A stretch of DNA of 64,000 nt from Flavobacterium omnivorum (GTDB taxonomy: Bacteria > Bacteroidota > Bacteroidia > Flavobacteriales > Flavobacteriaceae). The DNA is taken from contig NZ_FNDB01000006.1 of assembly GCF_900099915.1 (NCBI RefSeq), forward strand, positions 62,001 through 126,000, given 5' to 3'. The translations under genes were made by a program, and so were the position numbers. The notes under the pieces are model-generated. The model saw only the letters and a list, made by a program, of their open reading frames with translations, had not been told where the DNA came from and did no database searches. The first letter of the stretch is position 1, and each line of letters opens with the position of its first letter. Below are positions 18,142 to 27,485 of the stretch, piece after piece.

Positions 18142-19926
18142 ATGAAATACGTTCCACTTCATAAATCACCGCTGTTTTTAAAAATAATTTTTATCGTTTC
18201 GGTAGCAATTATTTTTTTTATTGGCGGAATTACGTTTAAGCATATTACGGTTTTAAAAAAATCGTCGGATTACGTTAATAACAGTTATGAAGTAAATATT
18301 GAACTTGAGCGCCTAATTTCGTATATTAAAGATGCCGAAACTGGGCAAAGAGGTTATATACTAAGTAAAGATAAAATTTTTCTTAAACCGTATTACAATT
18401 CCAAAACCTTGGTCAAAAAATCTTTTAAAAGAGTTTCTGCACTGACGGCAAATAGTAGAACACAACAAAGCAATTTGAAAAAACTGCTGTACTTCATCAA
18501 TAAAAAGCAAAACGGCCTTTCTAAAACACTGTATCTTCATGAATTGGGAATCAACAACGAAGAAACATTTAAAAGTAATTTAATTGTAGGTAGGCAAACA
18601 ATGGATTCTATTCGGCTTAAAATAGAAGACATGATTAATACGCAGAAAAACTTGTTACAAAACAGGCAACAGGATTATAAAGCAACGATGAATTACACAC
18701 CTTTACTCATCTATTTAACCCTAATAGTTACCTTAATTTTAATTACGATTGCATTTATTAAAATGAATCGGGATTTAGTACTCTTAAGAAAAACAATTAA
18801 TACGCTCTCTGTCGCAAACGAAGCCAATAATCTTGCTGAAATAGTAGGTGGTTTTGGAAGTTGGCAATTAAATTTAGAAACAAACCAGTATAAATTCTCT
18901 GATAACGAATACCGATTAATAGGTTGTGATCCTCAATCTTTTGAGGCTAGTAGAGCGACTTTTTTGAAATTTGTACATCCTGATGATTTAGAATTTGTAA
19001 AACAAAACACCAGTAACATATTAAATGACAACGACCTTCCTCCTTTTACGTATCGAATTATCAGAAAAGACAGTGAGATTCGCTATTTTAGAAGCTTAGG
19101 TCGCATTGTTAATATAGCTTCCGGAAACAAGACCTTTATAGGTACTACTAGTGATGTAACCGAAGAAGTTTATGCTAAAAACCTTGTCGAAGAGCGGAAC
19201 AGAGAGTTAGAAAGTAGTAATAAAGAACTAACTGCTTTCAACTACATTGCAAGCCACGACTTACAAGAACCTTTGCGTAAAATTGAAATTTTTATGTCAA
19301 GATTAGTTAGTAAGGATTACGCCAATTTATCCGCAGCTGGGCAACAATATGTTGGGAGTATTCAATCCTCTGCAAACCGAATGCGGGTTCTTATTAAAGA
19401 TTTATTGCATTTTTCAAGAATAAATAAAGCAGAAAAGATTTTTGAAGAAGCCGATTTAAATTATCTGCTTGAAACTGCAAAACACGAATTAGCACCCACC
19501 ATTGAAGACAAAAAAGCACGTATTGAAAGTAATAAATTGCCAACTTTAAACGTAATCCCATTCCAAATTCAGCAATTATTCATCAATTTAATAAGCAACT
19601 CATTAAAATATAGTAAAGAAAATAGCAGTCCAATTATTGAAATTAATTGCGAAATGATTGATGCTAATGAAGTAGAAATATTACCTGACAACAACATCAA
19701 ATACTATAAGATTACGTTTAAAGACAATGGAATTGGTTTTGAGCAAGAATATGCCACCAAGATTTTTATACTCTTTAATAGACTCCACAACAAAAACGAG
19801 TACCAAGGAACCGGGATTGGCTTGGCTATATGCCAAAAAATAGTAGAAAACCATAAGGGATTCATTGTTGCAAAAGGAGAACTTAATGTAGGTTCAACGT
19901 TTACCGTTTACCTCCCTACTGAATAA
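18142..19926 (+). CDS. CHASE3/PAS sensor histidine kinase
   Basis: A 594-aa membrane kinase. TM1 is at about 12-33. A CHASE3-type extracytoplasmic domain (about 40-180) has the signature KDAETGQRGYILS. TM2 is at about 186-206. A PAS_3-type domain (about 230-340) follows, then a short coiled coil. The H-box FNYIASHDLQEPLRKIE has the phosphoacceptor H372. The ATPase domain has an N-box around INLISNSLKYS and G-boxes in DNGIGF and GTGIGLAICQ. All catalytic boxes are present. It is the third gene of the operon with the AraC-type regulator and the receiver protein. The signal is unknown. Confidence 0.92.
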   Translation: MKYVPLHKSPLFLKIIFIVSVAIIFFIGGITFKHITVLKKSSDYVNNSYEVNIELERLISYIKDAETGQRGYILSKDKIFLKPYYNSKTLVKKSFKRVSALTANSRTQQSNLKKLLYFINKKQNGLSKTLYLHELGINNEETFKSNLIVGRQTMDSIRLKIEDMINTQKNLLQNRQQDYKATMNYTPLLIYLTLIVTLILITIAFIKMNRDLVLLRKTINTLSVANEANNLAEIVGGFGSWQLNLETNQYKFSDNEYRLIGCDPQSFEASRATFLKFVHPDDLEFVKQNTSNILNDNDLPPFTYRIIRKDSEIRYFRSLGRIVNIASGNKTFIGTTSDVTEEVYAKNLVEERNRELESSNKELTAFNYIASHDLQEPLRKIEIFMSRLVSKDYANLSAAGQQYVGSIQSSANRMRVLIKDLLHFSRINKAEKIFEEADLNYLLETAKHELAPTIEDKKARIESNKLPTLNVIPFQIQQLFINLISNSLKYSKENSSPIIEINCEMIDANEVEILPDNNIKYYKITFKDNGIGFEQEYATKIFILFNRLHNKNEYQGTGIGLAICQKIVENHKGFIVAKGELNVGSTFTVYLPTE

Positions 19927-20542
19927 AAACATCCGTTTTTTAGGATCAAATTTCTGATCCGCTACTTCCTTCTTTTTTTAATATGCGAAACTTAGGATGC
20001 GGTCTTACGGCAGGCATTATACAACAATGAAAGGATTTCCTTTTGTTTCTAGTCACACAGTATTTATAAATTACGATCGACACTCCAAAAAATGATGCCC
20101 ATCTTTAAATTCTGTAATATAATTCGAAATTGATGTAACAGAAAACCACTAAGAGCTTTGCACCTTTGTCAAATAAGAAAAAAGAGTACAACATCGTAAA
20201 AATGAAACGCAAAAGATATAGTAGAACCATTCCGTTTTAAAGTTCGCTGTCAAAAATTTACAGCACAAAATATTTTTTGGAATTCTACTCCTATTTATTT
20301 TCAGAATTATAAGCATGTAAACGTCCAACAAACGATAGGGAATCTAATTTACGAAAAACAATTCGGAACACCGCTATTACAGAAAAAGACCAATTACACT
20401 ATGGTTTGAATCCCATGCTAGCGAAACCAAAAAGCGCACTTTGCTCTTCATTTTGAATGGAGTACGTTTCACTAACGAACTAAAAAATTACATATAACAC
20501 TCAAAATTATTTTTTGAAATTTAAAGAAAACACAAATAAATC
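19927..20542. other. Intergenic stretch
   Basis: About 615 bp with no gene recognised. Directly after the kinase stop, GGATCA and TGATCC (19943-19960) can pair, followed within about 10 bp by a T-rich run, a possible terminator. The remainder is AT-rich and featureless to me. Confidence 0.45.
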
Positions 20543-20686
20543 ATGCACAATTTACTATACCTAATGGCCGCGGTCTTAGTACTCCTCTGGACAATAGGCT
20601 ATTTTTATTATAACGCAAACAGCATCATTCACTTTTTATTAGTGATAGCCGTACTCGTCATTTTAGTGCCTGTCATAAAGGAATAA
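20543..20686 (+). CDS. Small membrane protein of the lmo0937 type
   Basis: A 47-aa protein, MHNLLYLMAAVLVLLWTIGY and on to PVIKE. It has two hydrophobic segments (about 3-20 and 27-45) separated by FYYNANSIIH. This is the pattern of the lmo0937/DUF5670 family of tiny inner-membrane proteins, often found in stress-related clusters. A YtxH-type gene follows 27 bp later on the same strand, consistent with a small envelope-stress operon. Confidence 0.8.
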   Translation: MHNLLYLMAAVLVLLWTIGYFYYNANSIIHFLLVIAVLVILVPVIKE

Positions 20687-20713
20687 AACAGTAAAAAAAT
20701 TAAAAAAACAAGA

Positions 20714-21016
20714 ATGAAAGAGAGCAATTTAGCAATAACAATACTTGGTAGCATAGCAGTAGGAGCAATTTTAGGAGTATTTTTCGCCCCAGCAAAAGGT
20801 TGTAAAACAAGAAGAGTAATCCGTGACAAAAGCACTGCTATTAAAAACAACCTTTTGAATTCATCTGAAAAAATAGCGAATGTCATTTCTCCAATTATAA
20901 GCGACCTCAAAAATGAATCCCGACAAATTAGTAGAAACAGCAAAGGGATCAACAAAGATGCAAAAATCAATTTAAATAATTTAAAAGACATCAATGAGGC
21001 TACAATTTTTGAATAA
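20714..21016 (+). CDS. YtxH domain protein
   Basis: A 100-aa protein with one N-terminal membrane helix (about 7-25, ITILGSIAVGAILGVFFAP), followed by the YtxH-type APAKGCKTRR segment and an amphipathic, Lys/Asn-rich helical tail. YtxH proteins are general-stress membrane proteins of unknown mechanism. It lies between the lmo0937-type gene and a beta-barrel gene on the same strand, probably as one transcript. Confidence 0.85.
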   Translation: MKESNLAITILGSIAVGAILGVFFAPAKGCKTRRVIRDKSTAIKNNLLNSSEKIANVISPIISDLKNESRQISRNSKGINKDAKINLNNLKDINEATIFE

Positions 21017-21093
21017 AATCACTTTAAAAATTGCCCTTTTAATAGGATATAATGTCGCAATCTATATTAGATAGTAATCCAAACAAAAACAAT

Positions 21094-21630
21094 ATGAAAA
21101 ACTCCTTCAACAGCAAAGTAATACTTGTGATAGCAGCTGTAGCATTAGGAATTACAACGACCAACGCACAAGAAGTGAAAAATTATGATCAAGGATTTCG
21201 TCTTGGATTTGGTATAAACGGAGGACTTCCACTTGACAGTCCTTATGACTACAATTTGGGTGCCGATGCAAGAATCCAATATGATTTATCCAAAAAATAT
21301 TCCATAACAGCTACCACAGGATTTAGTAATATGTTTGTGTCTGGTAAGGACAATGATCTTGGTTACATCCCTGCAAAAGTTGGTTTCAAAGCATTTGTTC
21401 TAAAAGATCAGTTGTATTTAATGGGAGAAGCAGGCGCCGCTTTTGCTGTAACAAATGGATACAACAAAACTTCTTTATTATTGAGTCCAGCCATTGGATA
21501 TGCCACTGATAAAATTGACATTAGCTTGAGATACGAACATTTCAATGACTTTCAAGTATTAAAAAATGAAGTACTTAAAGACGGTTTAGGCCAAATATCC
21601 TTGCGATTAGCCTACGGATTTAAATTATAA
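21094..21630 (+). CDS. Small outer-membrane beta-barrel-like protein
   Basis: From ATG 21094 the product is 178 aa, with a signal peptide MKNSFNSKVILVIAAVALGI ending near TTNAQ. The mature part alternates hydrophobic and polar residues in strand-like segments and ends in GQISLRLAYGFKL, with aromatic and hydrophobic residues as in porin-like barrels. An in-frame ATG at 21052 would put 14 polar residues before the signal peptide and is therefore rejected. Function unknown. It is 10 bp upstream of a lipoprotein gene. Confidence 0.75.
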   Translation: MKNSFNSKVILVIAAVALGITTTNAQEVKNYDQGFRLGFGINGGLPLDSPYDYNLGADARIQYDLSKKYSITATTGFSNMFVSGKDNDLGYIPAKVGFKAFVLKDQLYLMGEAGAAFAVTNGYNKTSLLLSPAIGYATDKIDISLRYEHFNDFQVLKNEVLKDGLGQISLRLAYGFKL

Positions 21631-21640
21631 CACAAATAAT

Positions 21641-21976
21641 ATGATAAAGTTCAAATACTTAGTAGGAATTCTTGTTATCGCCACTGCGCTTAATTCTTGT
21701 AAAAGCAATAAAGAAAAAAGAGCTGAAGTAGTTACAAATAATTATATTCGTTTTATTGATTCCGTTACAACCAACGGTACAATTGATGCGCTGACCAATT
21801 GGAATGCAATTCAGAAATGTTATGAGCAAAAATCAAACGAACTCAATCTTCAAATTGACATGCTGGAAGACAATACAATATTTGATGAAAAAATTAATGC
21901 TGCCACCTCAAAATATGAGACTTTCAGAAACCTAATTGTGGAAAAAAAATTGAAACCAGAGGCAGGCAGTTTTTAA
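21641..21976 (+). CDS. Small lipoprotein, function unknown
   Basis: A 111-aa protein with signal MIKFKYLVGILVIATALNSC and lipobox LNSC (C20). The mature part is charged and helical, with segments IDSVTTNGTIDALTNWNAIQ and NLQIDMLEDN that could form a coiled coil. No family is recognised. It is the last gene of the 20.5-22.0 kb envelope cluster and ends just before a strong bidirectional terminator. Confidence 0.72.
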   Translation: MIKFKYLVGILVIATALNSCKSNKEKRAEVVTNNYIRFIDSVTTNGTIDALTNWNAIQKCYEQKSNELNLQIDMLEDNTIFDEKINAATSKYETFRNLIVEKKLKPEAGSF

Positions 21977-22011
21977 TCTAAAAAAAAGATTGCTTCTTAG
22001 AATTATATAAA

Positions 22012-22043
22012 AAAACCAGCGGAAAATTATTTTCGCTGGTTTT
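22012..22043. terminator. Bidirectional terminator between the envelope cluster and prfA
   Basis: AAACCAGCG (22013-22021) pairs with CGCTGGTTT (22034-22042). The interior GAAAATTATTTT can pair further. A/T runs flank both sides, serving the plus-strand lipoprotein gene and the minus-strand prfA. Confidence 0.8.
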
Positions 22044-22071
22044 GTGTATTTATTAGATTCTATTTTACTTT

Positions 22072-23148
22072 TTAGAAAGCCTCACTCGCTTCTTTCAGTT
22101 TCTCCATATTGTTGACCAATTGAAGTTCATCAATCAATTTTTGAATTTTACCATTCATTACGCCGTCCATATCAAAAACATCCATTCCTACCCTATGATC
22201 AGTAACACGACCTTGAGCATAATTATAGGTACGAATTTTTGCTGAACGGTCACCAGAACTTACTTGTGAGGTACGTTTTGTTGCATCTTCGGCTTGCTTT
22301 TTAGCTAATTCTTGTTCGTACAAACGGGAACGCAAAACACCAAAAGCTTTGTCTTTATTTTTGTGTTGTGATTTCTGATCCTGACATTGTGCCACCAATC
22401 CGGTAGGAATGTGGGTCAAACGCACCGCCGATTTCGTAGTATTCACCGATTGTCCACCAGGTCCTGACGAACAGAAGAAATCCACACGAACATCGTTCAT
22501 ATCAATTTGAACATCGAATTCCTCCGCTTCCGGAAGCACCATAACTGTCGCTGCTGATGTGTGTACACGTCCTTGCGTTTCCGTTTGTGGTACCCGTTGC
22601 ACACGGTGAACACCAGCCTCAAACTTCAAAGTTCCGTAAACATCTTCGCCCGTAACTTCAAAAATTACCTCTTTGAAACCACCCGAAGTACCTTCATTCA
22701 TATCTACCACTGAAGTTCTCCAACCTCTGTTTTCACAATATTTGGTGTACATACGGAACAAATCTCCGGCAAAAATACTGGCTTCATCCCCACCGGTTCC
22801 GGCGCGAATCTCGACCATCACGTTCTTAGCATCTTCCTCGTCTTTCGGAATCAACATAAACTTGATTTCATCCTCTAGTTCCGGCAATCTTCCCTTGGCT
22901 TCGTCGAGTTGCATTTTGGCCATTTCGGTCATATCTGCATCACTGTTATCAGCAATTATTTCGTTTGCTTCTTCGATATTCGCCATCAAAATAACGTATT
23001 CATCGCGTTTTTCAGCCAAAGCTTTTAAACTTTTGTACTCTTGATTCAATTGCACATAACGCTTCTGATCCGAGATCACATCCGGCTGAATGATCAAATC
23101 CGAAATCTCATCGAAACGTTGTTTTACTATTTGAAGTCTATCTAACAT
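22072..23148 (-). CDS. prfA: Peptide chain release factor 1
   Basis: A 358-aa class I release factor that reads UAA and UAG. The GGQ catalytic loop is at 231-233 in [12 protein letters not shown]. The codon-recognition segment [14 protein letters not shown] (185-198) has the RF1-type P-x-T in place of RF2's SPF. The N-terminal helical domain and the C-terminal [14 protein letters not shown] segment are complete. About 190 bp upstream, on the same strand, lies a structured repeat also found before purU and cysS. Confidence 0.96.
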   Translation of the reverse strand: MLDRLQIVKQRFDEISDLIIQPDVISDQKRYVQLNQEYKSLKALAEKRDEYVILMANIEEANEIIADNSDADMTEMAKMQLDEAKGRLPELEDEIKFMLIPKDEEDAKNVMVEIRAGTGGDEASIFAGDLFRMYTKYCENRGWRTSVVDMNEGTSGGFKEVIFEVTGEDVYGTLKFEAGVHRVQRVPQTETQGRVHTSAATVMVLPEAEEFDVQIDMNDVRVDFFCSSGPGGQSVNTTKSAVRLTHIPTGLVAQCQDQKSQHKNKDKAFGVLRSRLYEQELAKKQAEDATKRTSQVSSGDRSAKIRTYNYAQGRVTDHRVGMDVFDMDGVMNGKIQKLIDELQLVNNMEKLKEASEAF

Positions 23149-23632
23149 TTTCTTAGTCCTTTATTTAGAATGCAAAATTACGAAAAAAGTATCCAGTTTG
23201 CAAGATTCGTTTTTGGTGTATTCTCTATCAACTGAAAACTTCCCGAAGACAAAGCCATCAGTAACACAAATAGTACTATTGTAGAAACTTTAAACAGTAA
23301 ACTTTTAAACATTTAAACATTTAAAGTCTTTTTAGGAGCTATTTCCTGCTATGCGCTGCAATCTTTTTTTCGGCAAAAAAAGCCTTAAAAAAGGATTTTC
23401 ACTGCTATCAGGGCTAGAGAATTTGAATAATTAAAGGTCGTTTGCGGTTTTCCGTAAAGTTCTTGAATGAAAAGGAATTAGTTTTGTTGAAGATGATTTT
23501 TTATAAGTTTTTTCAGATTTAAATTATATATTTGTGAAGGACTACTGACCTTTATAATTTTCAAATTATAGACGACACTTAAAATTGAGTGATATAAAAA
23601 CATCAGACTTTTACTAAAAAATAGACTTATTT
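23149..23632. other. Intergenic stretch with a structured repeat
   Basis: About 480 bp between the divergent prfA and the gene at 23633. It holds the structured repeat at 23335-23417 (minus strand) and a TATATTTG -7-like box at 23527-23534 facing the plus-strand gene about 100 bp downstream. No TTG at the right distance was found for that box. Confidence 0.5.
23335..23417 (-). ncRNA. Structured leader repeat, copy 2 (upstream of prfA)
   Basis: On the minus strand it reads CTAGCCCTGATAGCAGTG, then a hairpin whose arms (TTTTTTT..GGC and GCC.AAAAAAA) differ from copy 1 but still pair, then GCATAGCAGGAAATAGCTCC. It is co-oriented with prfA, which starts about 190 bp downstream. Confidence 0.6.
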
Positions 23633-24298
23633 ATGAAACTATTGACTTATTTATTTTGTCTTTTCGCATTACAAACCTTGTACTCTCAGCAAGTTTATAA
23701 ATTTGATTGTGAAGTTATTTACCAATTCTATTATAAGCACAAAAACTTAAGAGATACTAGATCCTATCTAGTCAATTCCAAGGACAATAGCTATTATGCT
23801 CTAAAAATACCGGTAGGTAAAAGAAAGTACAGAATAAAACTAATGGATTATAATGGTTTAGTTGCAAATCAAGTTTTTAAGAAAGAAGAATTAGAAAAGC
23901 AAAGTGTGCTTATAGCGCTATTTAACGCCAACTCGTACATTAATCCGCACAAGTATCAGATTAACAATTATGATTTTCAAAAACAAAGTGACACCCTAGT
24001 TGATGGTAAGCTATTTAAAAAAATCAAATTAGAGACCACTAATGAAGAATTGAAGAAAAATAAAAACATTGGTCACAATTTATATATTGTGGACCAAAGT
24101 TTCAATTTTTTACCAACATTCGATTTTGCAACCGCTTATGAAATTTGGAAAGCTCGCAAAAATTTTCCAAATGGATTACTAACTCAATTTTATATGTACA
24201 ACAGCAAGAACGAGGTTGTACATGAACTACAATTTAAAGAGATTGTATATCGGGACTTCAAAATTTCATATTTTAATTACACACCGCAAAAACCATAA
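23633..24298 (+). CDS. Exported protein of unknown function
   Basis: A 221-aa protein with signal peptide MKLLTYLFCLFALQTLYSQ, probably cleaved after YSQ. The mature part is rich in Lys, Asn, Tyr and Phe with beta-like stretches (DCEVIYQFYYKHK, YYALKIPVGKRKYRIKLMDY) and contains no lipobox or catalytic motif. I do not recognise a family. It is monocistronic. Confidence 0.7.
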   Translation: MKLLTYLFCLFALQTLYSQQVYKFDCEVIYQFYYKHKNLRDTRSYLVNSKDNSYYALKIPVGKRKYRIKLMDYNGLVANQVFKKEELEKQSVLIALFNANSYINPHKYQINNYDFQKQSDTLVDGKLFKKIKLETTNEELKKNKNIGHNLYIVDQSFNFLPTFDFATAYEIWKARKNFPNGLLTQFYMYNSKNEVVHELQFKEIVYRDFKISYFNYTPQKP

Positions 24299-24528
24299 AA
24301 AACAATTTAAAACATCGGCTTATTAGGATGATTGGTTTAAAAAAAAATTGAGAAAGACCAGCAATAAAAATAACTATATCCCAATCTCACAGTTATGCAA
24401 AAATGCGCTTTTTAAAAAATTTTGATTCCTGCTTAAATTGTATAAATTTACTCATCACATAACACGTTCCTATAATTAGCTTAATAAGGTCATTAGGCAT
24501 TTTATGAAAACAAAAATTAGAATTGATT

Positions 24529-25752
24529 ATGAAAAAAAAATTACTATTACTTTTACTTACTATCTTAACTTTTGATGCGTCGTCACAAATTTCCTTTGAA
24601 AAAGGATACTTTATTACAAATGATGGAGAAAAAATTGATTGTCTCATCAAAAATATCGATTGGAAAAACAATCCCGTGGATTTTGAATATCAGCTGGTAC
24701 AAAACGGTACTTTGATAAATGAAAATATCAAATCCGTACAAGAATTTGGAATTTACAACAACTCAAAATACATTAGGAGGACCGTTAAAATAGATAAATC
24801 TGGAAATAATATTAACAATTTTAGCGATGACAAAAATCCAATATTTATTGAAGAACAACTTTTTTTAAAAGCATTAATTGAAGGCAAATCTAATTTATAC
24901 CAATATGAAAATAAAAACTTACGACGATTCTTCTACAATAAAGATAATGGGATTATTGAACAGTTAGTTTTTAAAAATTTTAAGAATTATGAAAACAAAA
25001 CAGGGGAAAACAATCAATTTAGACAGCAGTTATGGAATGATCTAAAATGTCCTAGTTTTACACTTAATAAAATGACAAATTTAAAGTACCAAAAAAATAG
25101 TCTAATTGCTTTTTTTACGGAGTACAATAAATGCAACAATTCAGAATTCATAAACTATGAAAATAAAGTTAAAAAAGATTTATTTAATTTATCCATTAGA
25201 CCGCGGTTGAACAACTCCTCTTTCTTTGTAGAGGATCTTGTTTCTAATTCTCCTGATATAGATTTTGGAAATAAATTAGGATTTGGCCTTGGTATTGAAG
25301 CGGAATTTATACTACCCTTCAATAGGAATAAATGGGCTATAACGATTGAACCAACTTATCAGAATTTCAAATCCGAAAAAGAAGTTAATGGAAGCTTCTT
25401 TTCTAGTGGAGAACAAATTGTAACTGCTAACTATAATTACATTGAGATTCCAATAAGTGTAAGACATTACTTTTTTCTCAATAAAGATAGTAAGGTCTTT
25501 ATCAATGCATCATACATAATCGCTATCAGTTCAAATTCATCATTAGAATTTACAAGTCCTCCCTATATCTTTTCAAAATCTGTAGAACTTATAACTCGAC
25601 GCAATTTTGGTTTGGGTGTAGGATATAAATTTAAGAATAAATACAGCTTGGAAATGCGTTTACAAACTAGCAAAAACATTATGGCAAATTATAGTTATTG
25701 GGATTCAAATTATAAAACATCATCATTAATATTTGGATATACCCTGTTTTAA
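24529..25752 (+). CDS. Outer-membrane beta-barrel protein
   Basis: From ATG 24529 a 407-aa protein with signal peptide MKKKLLLLLLTILTFDASSQ. The N-terminal half (about 20-210) starts FEKGYFITNDGEKIDCLIKN, a module I know from many flavobacterial exported proteins of unknown role. The C-terminal part (about 240-407) has amphipathic strands (LGFGLGIEAEFILPF, NYNYIEIPISVRHYFF, FGLGVGYKFKNKYSLEMRL) and a terminal aromatic, SLIFGYTLF, as in a PorT-like barrel. A TTG start at 24523 is less likely. Function unknown. Confidence 0.75.
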   Translation: MKKKLLLLLLTILTFDASSQISFEKGYFITNDGEKIDCLIKNIDWKNNPVDFEYQLVQNGTLINENIKSVQEFGIYNNSKYIRRTVKIDKSGNNINNFSDDKNPIFIEEQLFLKALIEGKSNLYQYENKNLRRFFYNKDNGIIEQLVFKNFKNYENKTGENNQFRQQLWNDLKCPSFTLNKMTNLKYQKNSLIAFFTEYNKCNNSEFINYENKVKKDLFNLSIRPRLNNSSFFVEDLVSNSPDIDFGNKLGFGLGIEAEFILPFNRNKWAITIEPTYQNFKSEKEVNGSFFSSGEQIVTANYNYIEIPISVRHYFFLNKDSKVFINASYIIAISSNSSLEFTSPPYIFSKSVELITRRNFGLGVGYKFKNKYSLEMRLQTSKNIMANYSYWDSNYKTSSLIFGYTLF

Positions 25753-25796
25753 AAATTACCAGATCGCTCAGATAGACCTAATCCCCACTAGCACTA

Positions 25797-25863
25797 GCGT
25801 CCCGCTCGTGAACACAAACAAAAGCAAATACATTATAAATTGTAATTAGCACGAGCGGGACGC
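25797..25863. repeat. Long-loop inverted repeat, GCGTCCCGCTCGTG arms
   Basis: GCGTCCCGCTCGTG (25797-25810) and CACGAGCGGGACGC (25850-25863) are perfect 14-bp inverted repeats around a 39-bp AT-rich centre. They are GC-rich islands in AT-rich DNA, as in REP-type intergenic repeats. The element lies 44 bp before the DoxX-like gene. Confidence 0.7.
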
Positions 25864-25907
25864 TCGCATTAGCCTTTGCGTAACAAGCTACAAAAGAAAC
25901 ACGAAGA

Positions 25908-26447
25908 ATGAAATTCGACAGAAAAGATAAAATAGAGATTTTTGAAAATGCAATTAGTTGGATTGTAGTATTTGCACTGTTTGTTTATGGTGGAGGTAAA
26001 ATAGTACAATTTGATGGAGCTTCTGAAATTAACAAAAGTGTTTCAGACTTGACTGGAATGGAATTGATGTGGGCTTTTTATGGTTACTCCAAATCATATG
26101 CATTAACTTTAGGACTTTTTGAAATAATTGGAGGAACATTAATTTTAATGAAAAGAACTAGAATTATTGGTTGTTTGTTTACATCCACTATACTTGTAAA
26201 TGTGATTTTACAAGACATATATTTTGAAGTGCATCTTGGAGCTTTGAAAGCAGCGATTCTATACCAAGTATTACTTCTAATAATTTTGTGGTTAAATAAA
26301 GATAAAGTTATTCAAAGCATAAAGGCTTTAATCAATTTCAATACATCTCAACAACCAAAATATAAATTTATAATCAAATTAGGCATTGCTTTTGTTTGTT
26401 TTGTACTACTGAGAATAACAGAATACTATATAACCATTAAATTATAA
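25908..26447 (+). CDS. DoxX-like integral membrane protein
   Basis: A 179-aa protein with four to five membrane helices: about 14-32 (AISWIVVFALFVYGGGKIV), 62-85, 88-108, 115-130 and 152-170. The order of helices and the YGGGKIVQF segment after helix 1 fit the DoxX/DoxX-like superfamily of inner-membrane proteins. The role is not known; some relatives are linked to redox or oxidative-stress functions. It is monocistronic and sits between two blocks of intergenic repeats. Confidence 0.7.
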   Translation: MKFDRKDKIEIFENAISWIVVFALFVYGGGKIVQFDGASEINKSVSDLTGMELMWAFYGYSKSYALTLGLFEIIGGTLILMKRTRIIGCLFTSTILVNVILQDIYFEVHLGALKAAILYQVLLLIILWLNKDKVIQSIKALINFNTSQQPKYKFIIKLGIAFVCFVLLRITEYYITIKL

Positions 26448-26538
26448 AACCCAATCGCTCCGACATCCACAATCGTTAGCACAGTTTTGCAAACTGCGCC
26501 CACAAAGAGAAGCAAATAAAATAATAGCCAAACTGGAT

Positions 26539-26564
26539 GGGATTGCTTCGTTCCTCGCAATGAC
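26539..26564. repeat. Interspersed repeat GTCATTGCGAGGAACGAAGC type
   Basis: Read on the minus strand it begins GTCATTGCGAGGAACGAAGC and continues AATCCC. ATTGC and GCAAT can pair around the centre. I know this short sequence as a recurrent intergenic palindrome in unrelated bacterial genomes. Only one copy is in the window. Confidence 0.55.
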
Positions 26565-27054
26565 ACAACCCAGCTCTGCGAAGTGTAAACAAGACGAACG
26601 CTTAAATACAATTGGAATTGCGCCGCGAAGTAAGGAGACTTCGTACCAAACTCGCACGAGCTTTACAAATTAAACAGTTCACGTATCAATAACAAAGAAC
26701 ATTATATTTGAGCAAAAAAAATTACTTGATACTAATATTAAATAAAAAGTTTCCTTTTTTAAAACACCAACAATACAGTACAACCAAACATATGAAATTA
26801 CTACTTCCTATAAATAGCGTTTGCTGTGCGAAATCCTAATTCAAAAAAGCATTCTATCTTGGAAATTGTACGTGGAGAGGGTATTCTACTAGCTCAGTAC
26901 CTTATTGAAGAAACTGTAAATCATCATCTATAATACTCAATAAAAACAGCCTTTCAGGAAACAAAAAGCAACACAAAGCCCCTGAAAAATACAGAACCAA
27001 AATTTAATTTGACTAAACTAAGCAATAAGAATAAAACAATGTTACATTTTTTTT

Positions 27055-27149
27055 ACCATATAAGTCATTTAAGTTTCATTTGTTAGGCTCGTATAACTTA
27101 AACAACAATAAGGACATTTAAGGTTTAATGCTTATATGACTCCTATGTT
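27055..27149. repeat. Inverted-terminus intergenic repeat, copy B
   Basis: Starts ACCATATAAGTCATTTAAG and ends CTTATATGACTCCTATGTT, which match the ends of copies A and C. At 95 bp it is the shortest copy. Non-coding. Confidence 0.62.
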
Positions 27150-27485
27150 AAATAGTATTTCACTCATTTTATAGTACGACATTAAATAGGTTCAACTGCT
27201 TATAAAAGCAAATAGTAACAGTTACCGTGTTAAAAGATATCACTACACTTCTAGTACATACTAGATGTACTTTCGAAAAAGAGATAATAAAAAAGAAGGT
27301 GATATGATATTTTAAGCCATCCTACTAAGCATCGTGAGCTGCTACTTACTCTGTTTTTGTAGTTGAATTTAATTACCTATTTAAAACCACATTCCCCATA
27401 AAAGGTTACCGATAATATATGCGTTACTTTCGATCTTTTTTATAAATTTGTATTGCTGTCACTACGCACCTTAAAAGAAACTATT

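Larger units (their letters stand above)
26448..27485. other. Gene-free repeat-rich stretch of about 1 kb
   Basis: No convincing gene. From 26448 to about 26665 it is a mosaic of short palindromes: CAGTTTTGCAAACTG at 26482-26496, the GGGATTGCTTCG...CGCAATGAC repeat at 26539-26564, and CGAAGTAAGGAGACTTCG near 26624. Copy B of the inverted-terminus repeat lies at 27055-27149. A TAAATTTG box at 27443-27450 may be the -7 of the next gene. Confidence 0.5.

Noticed and set aside
20401-20430. tRNA-like GGTTTGAATCCC stretch
   Set aside because: No acceptor stem or anticodon arm can be built around it.
22673-23044. Long plus-strand frame opposite prfA
   Set aside because: Ser/Ile-rich antisense translation of a certain gene, with no independent features.
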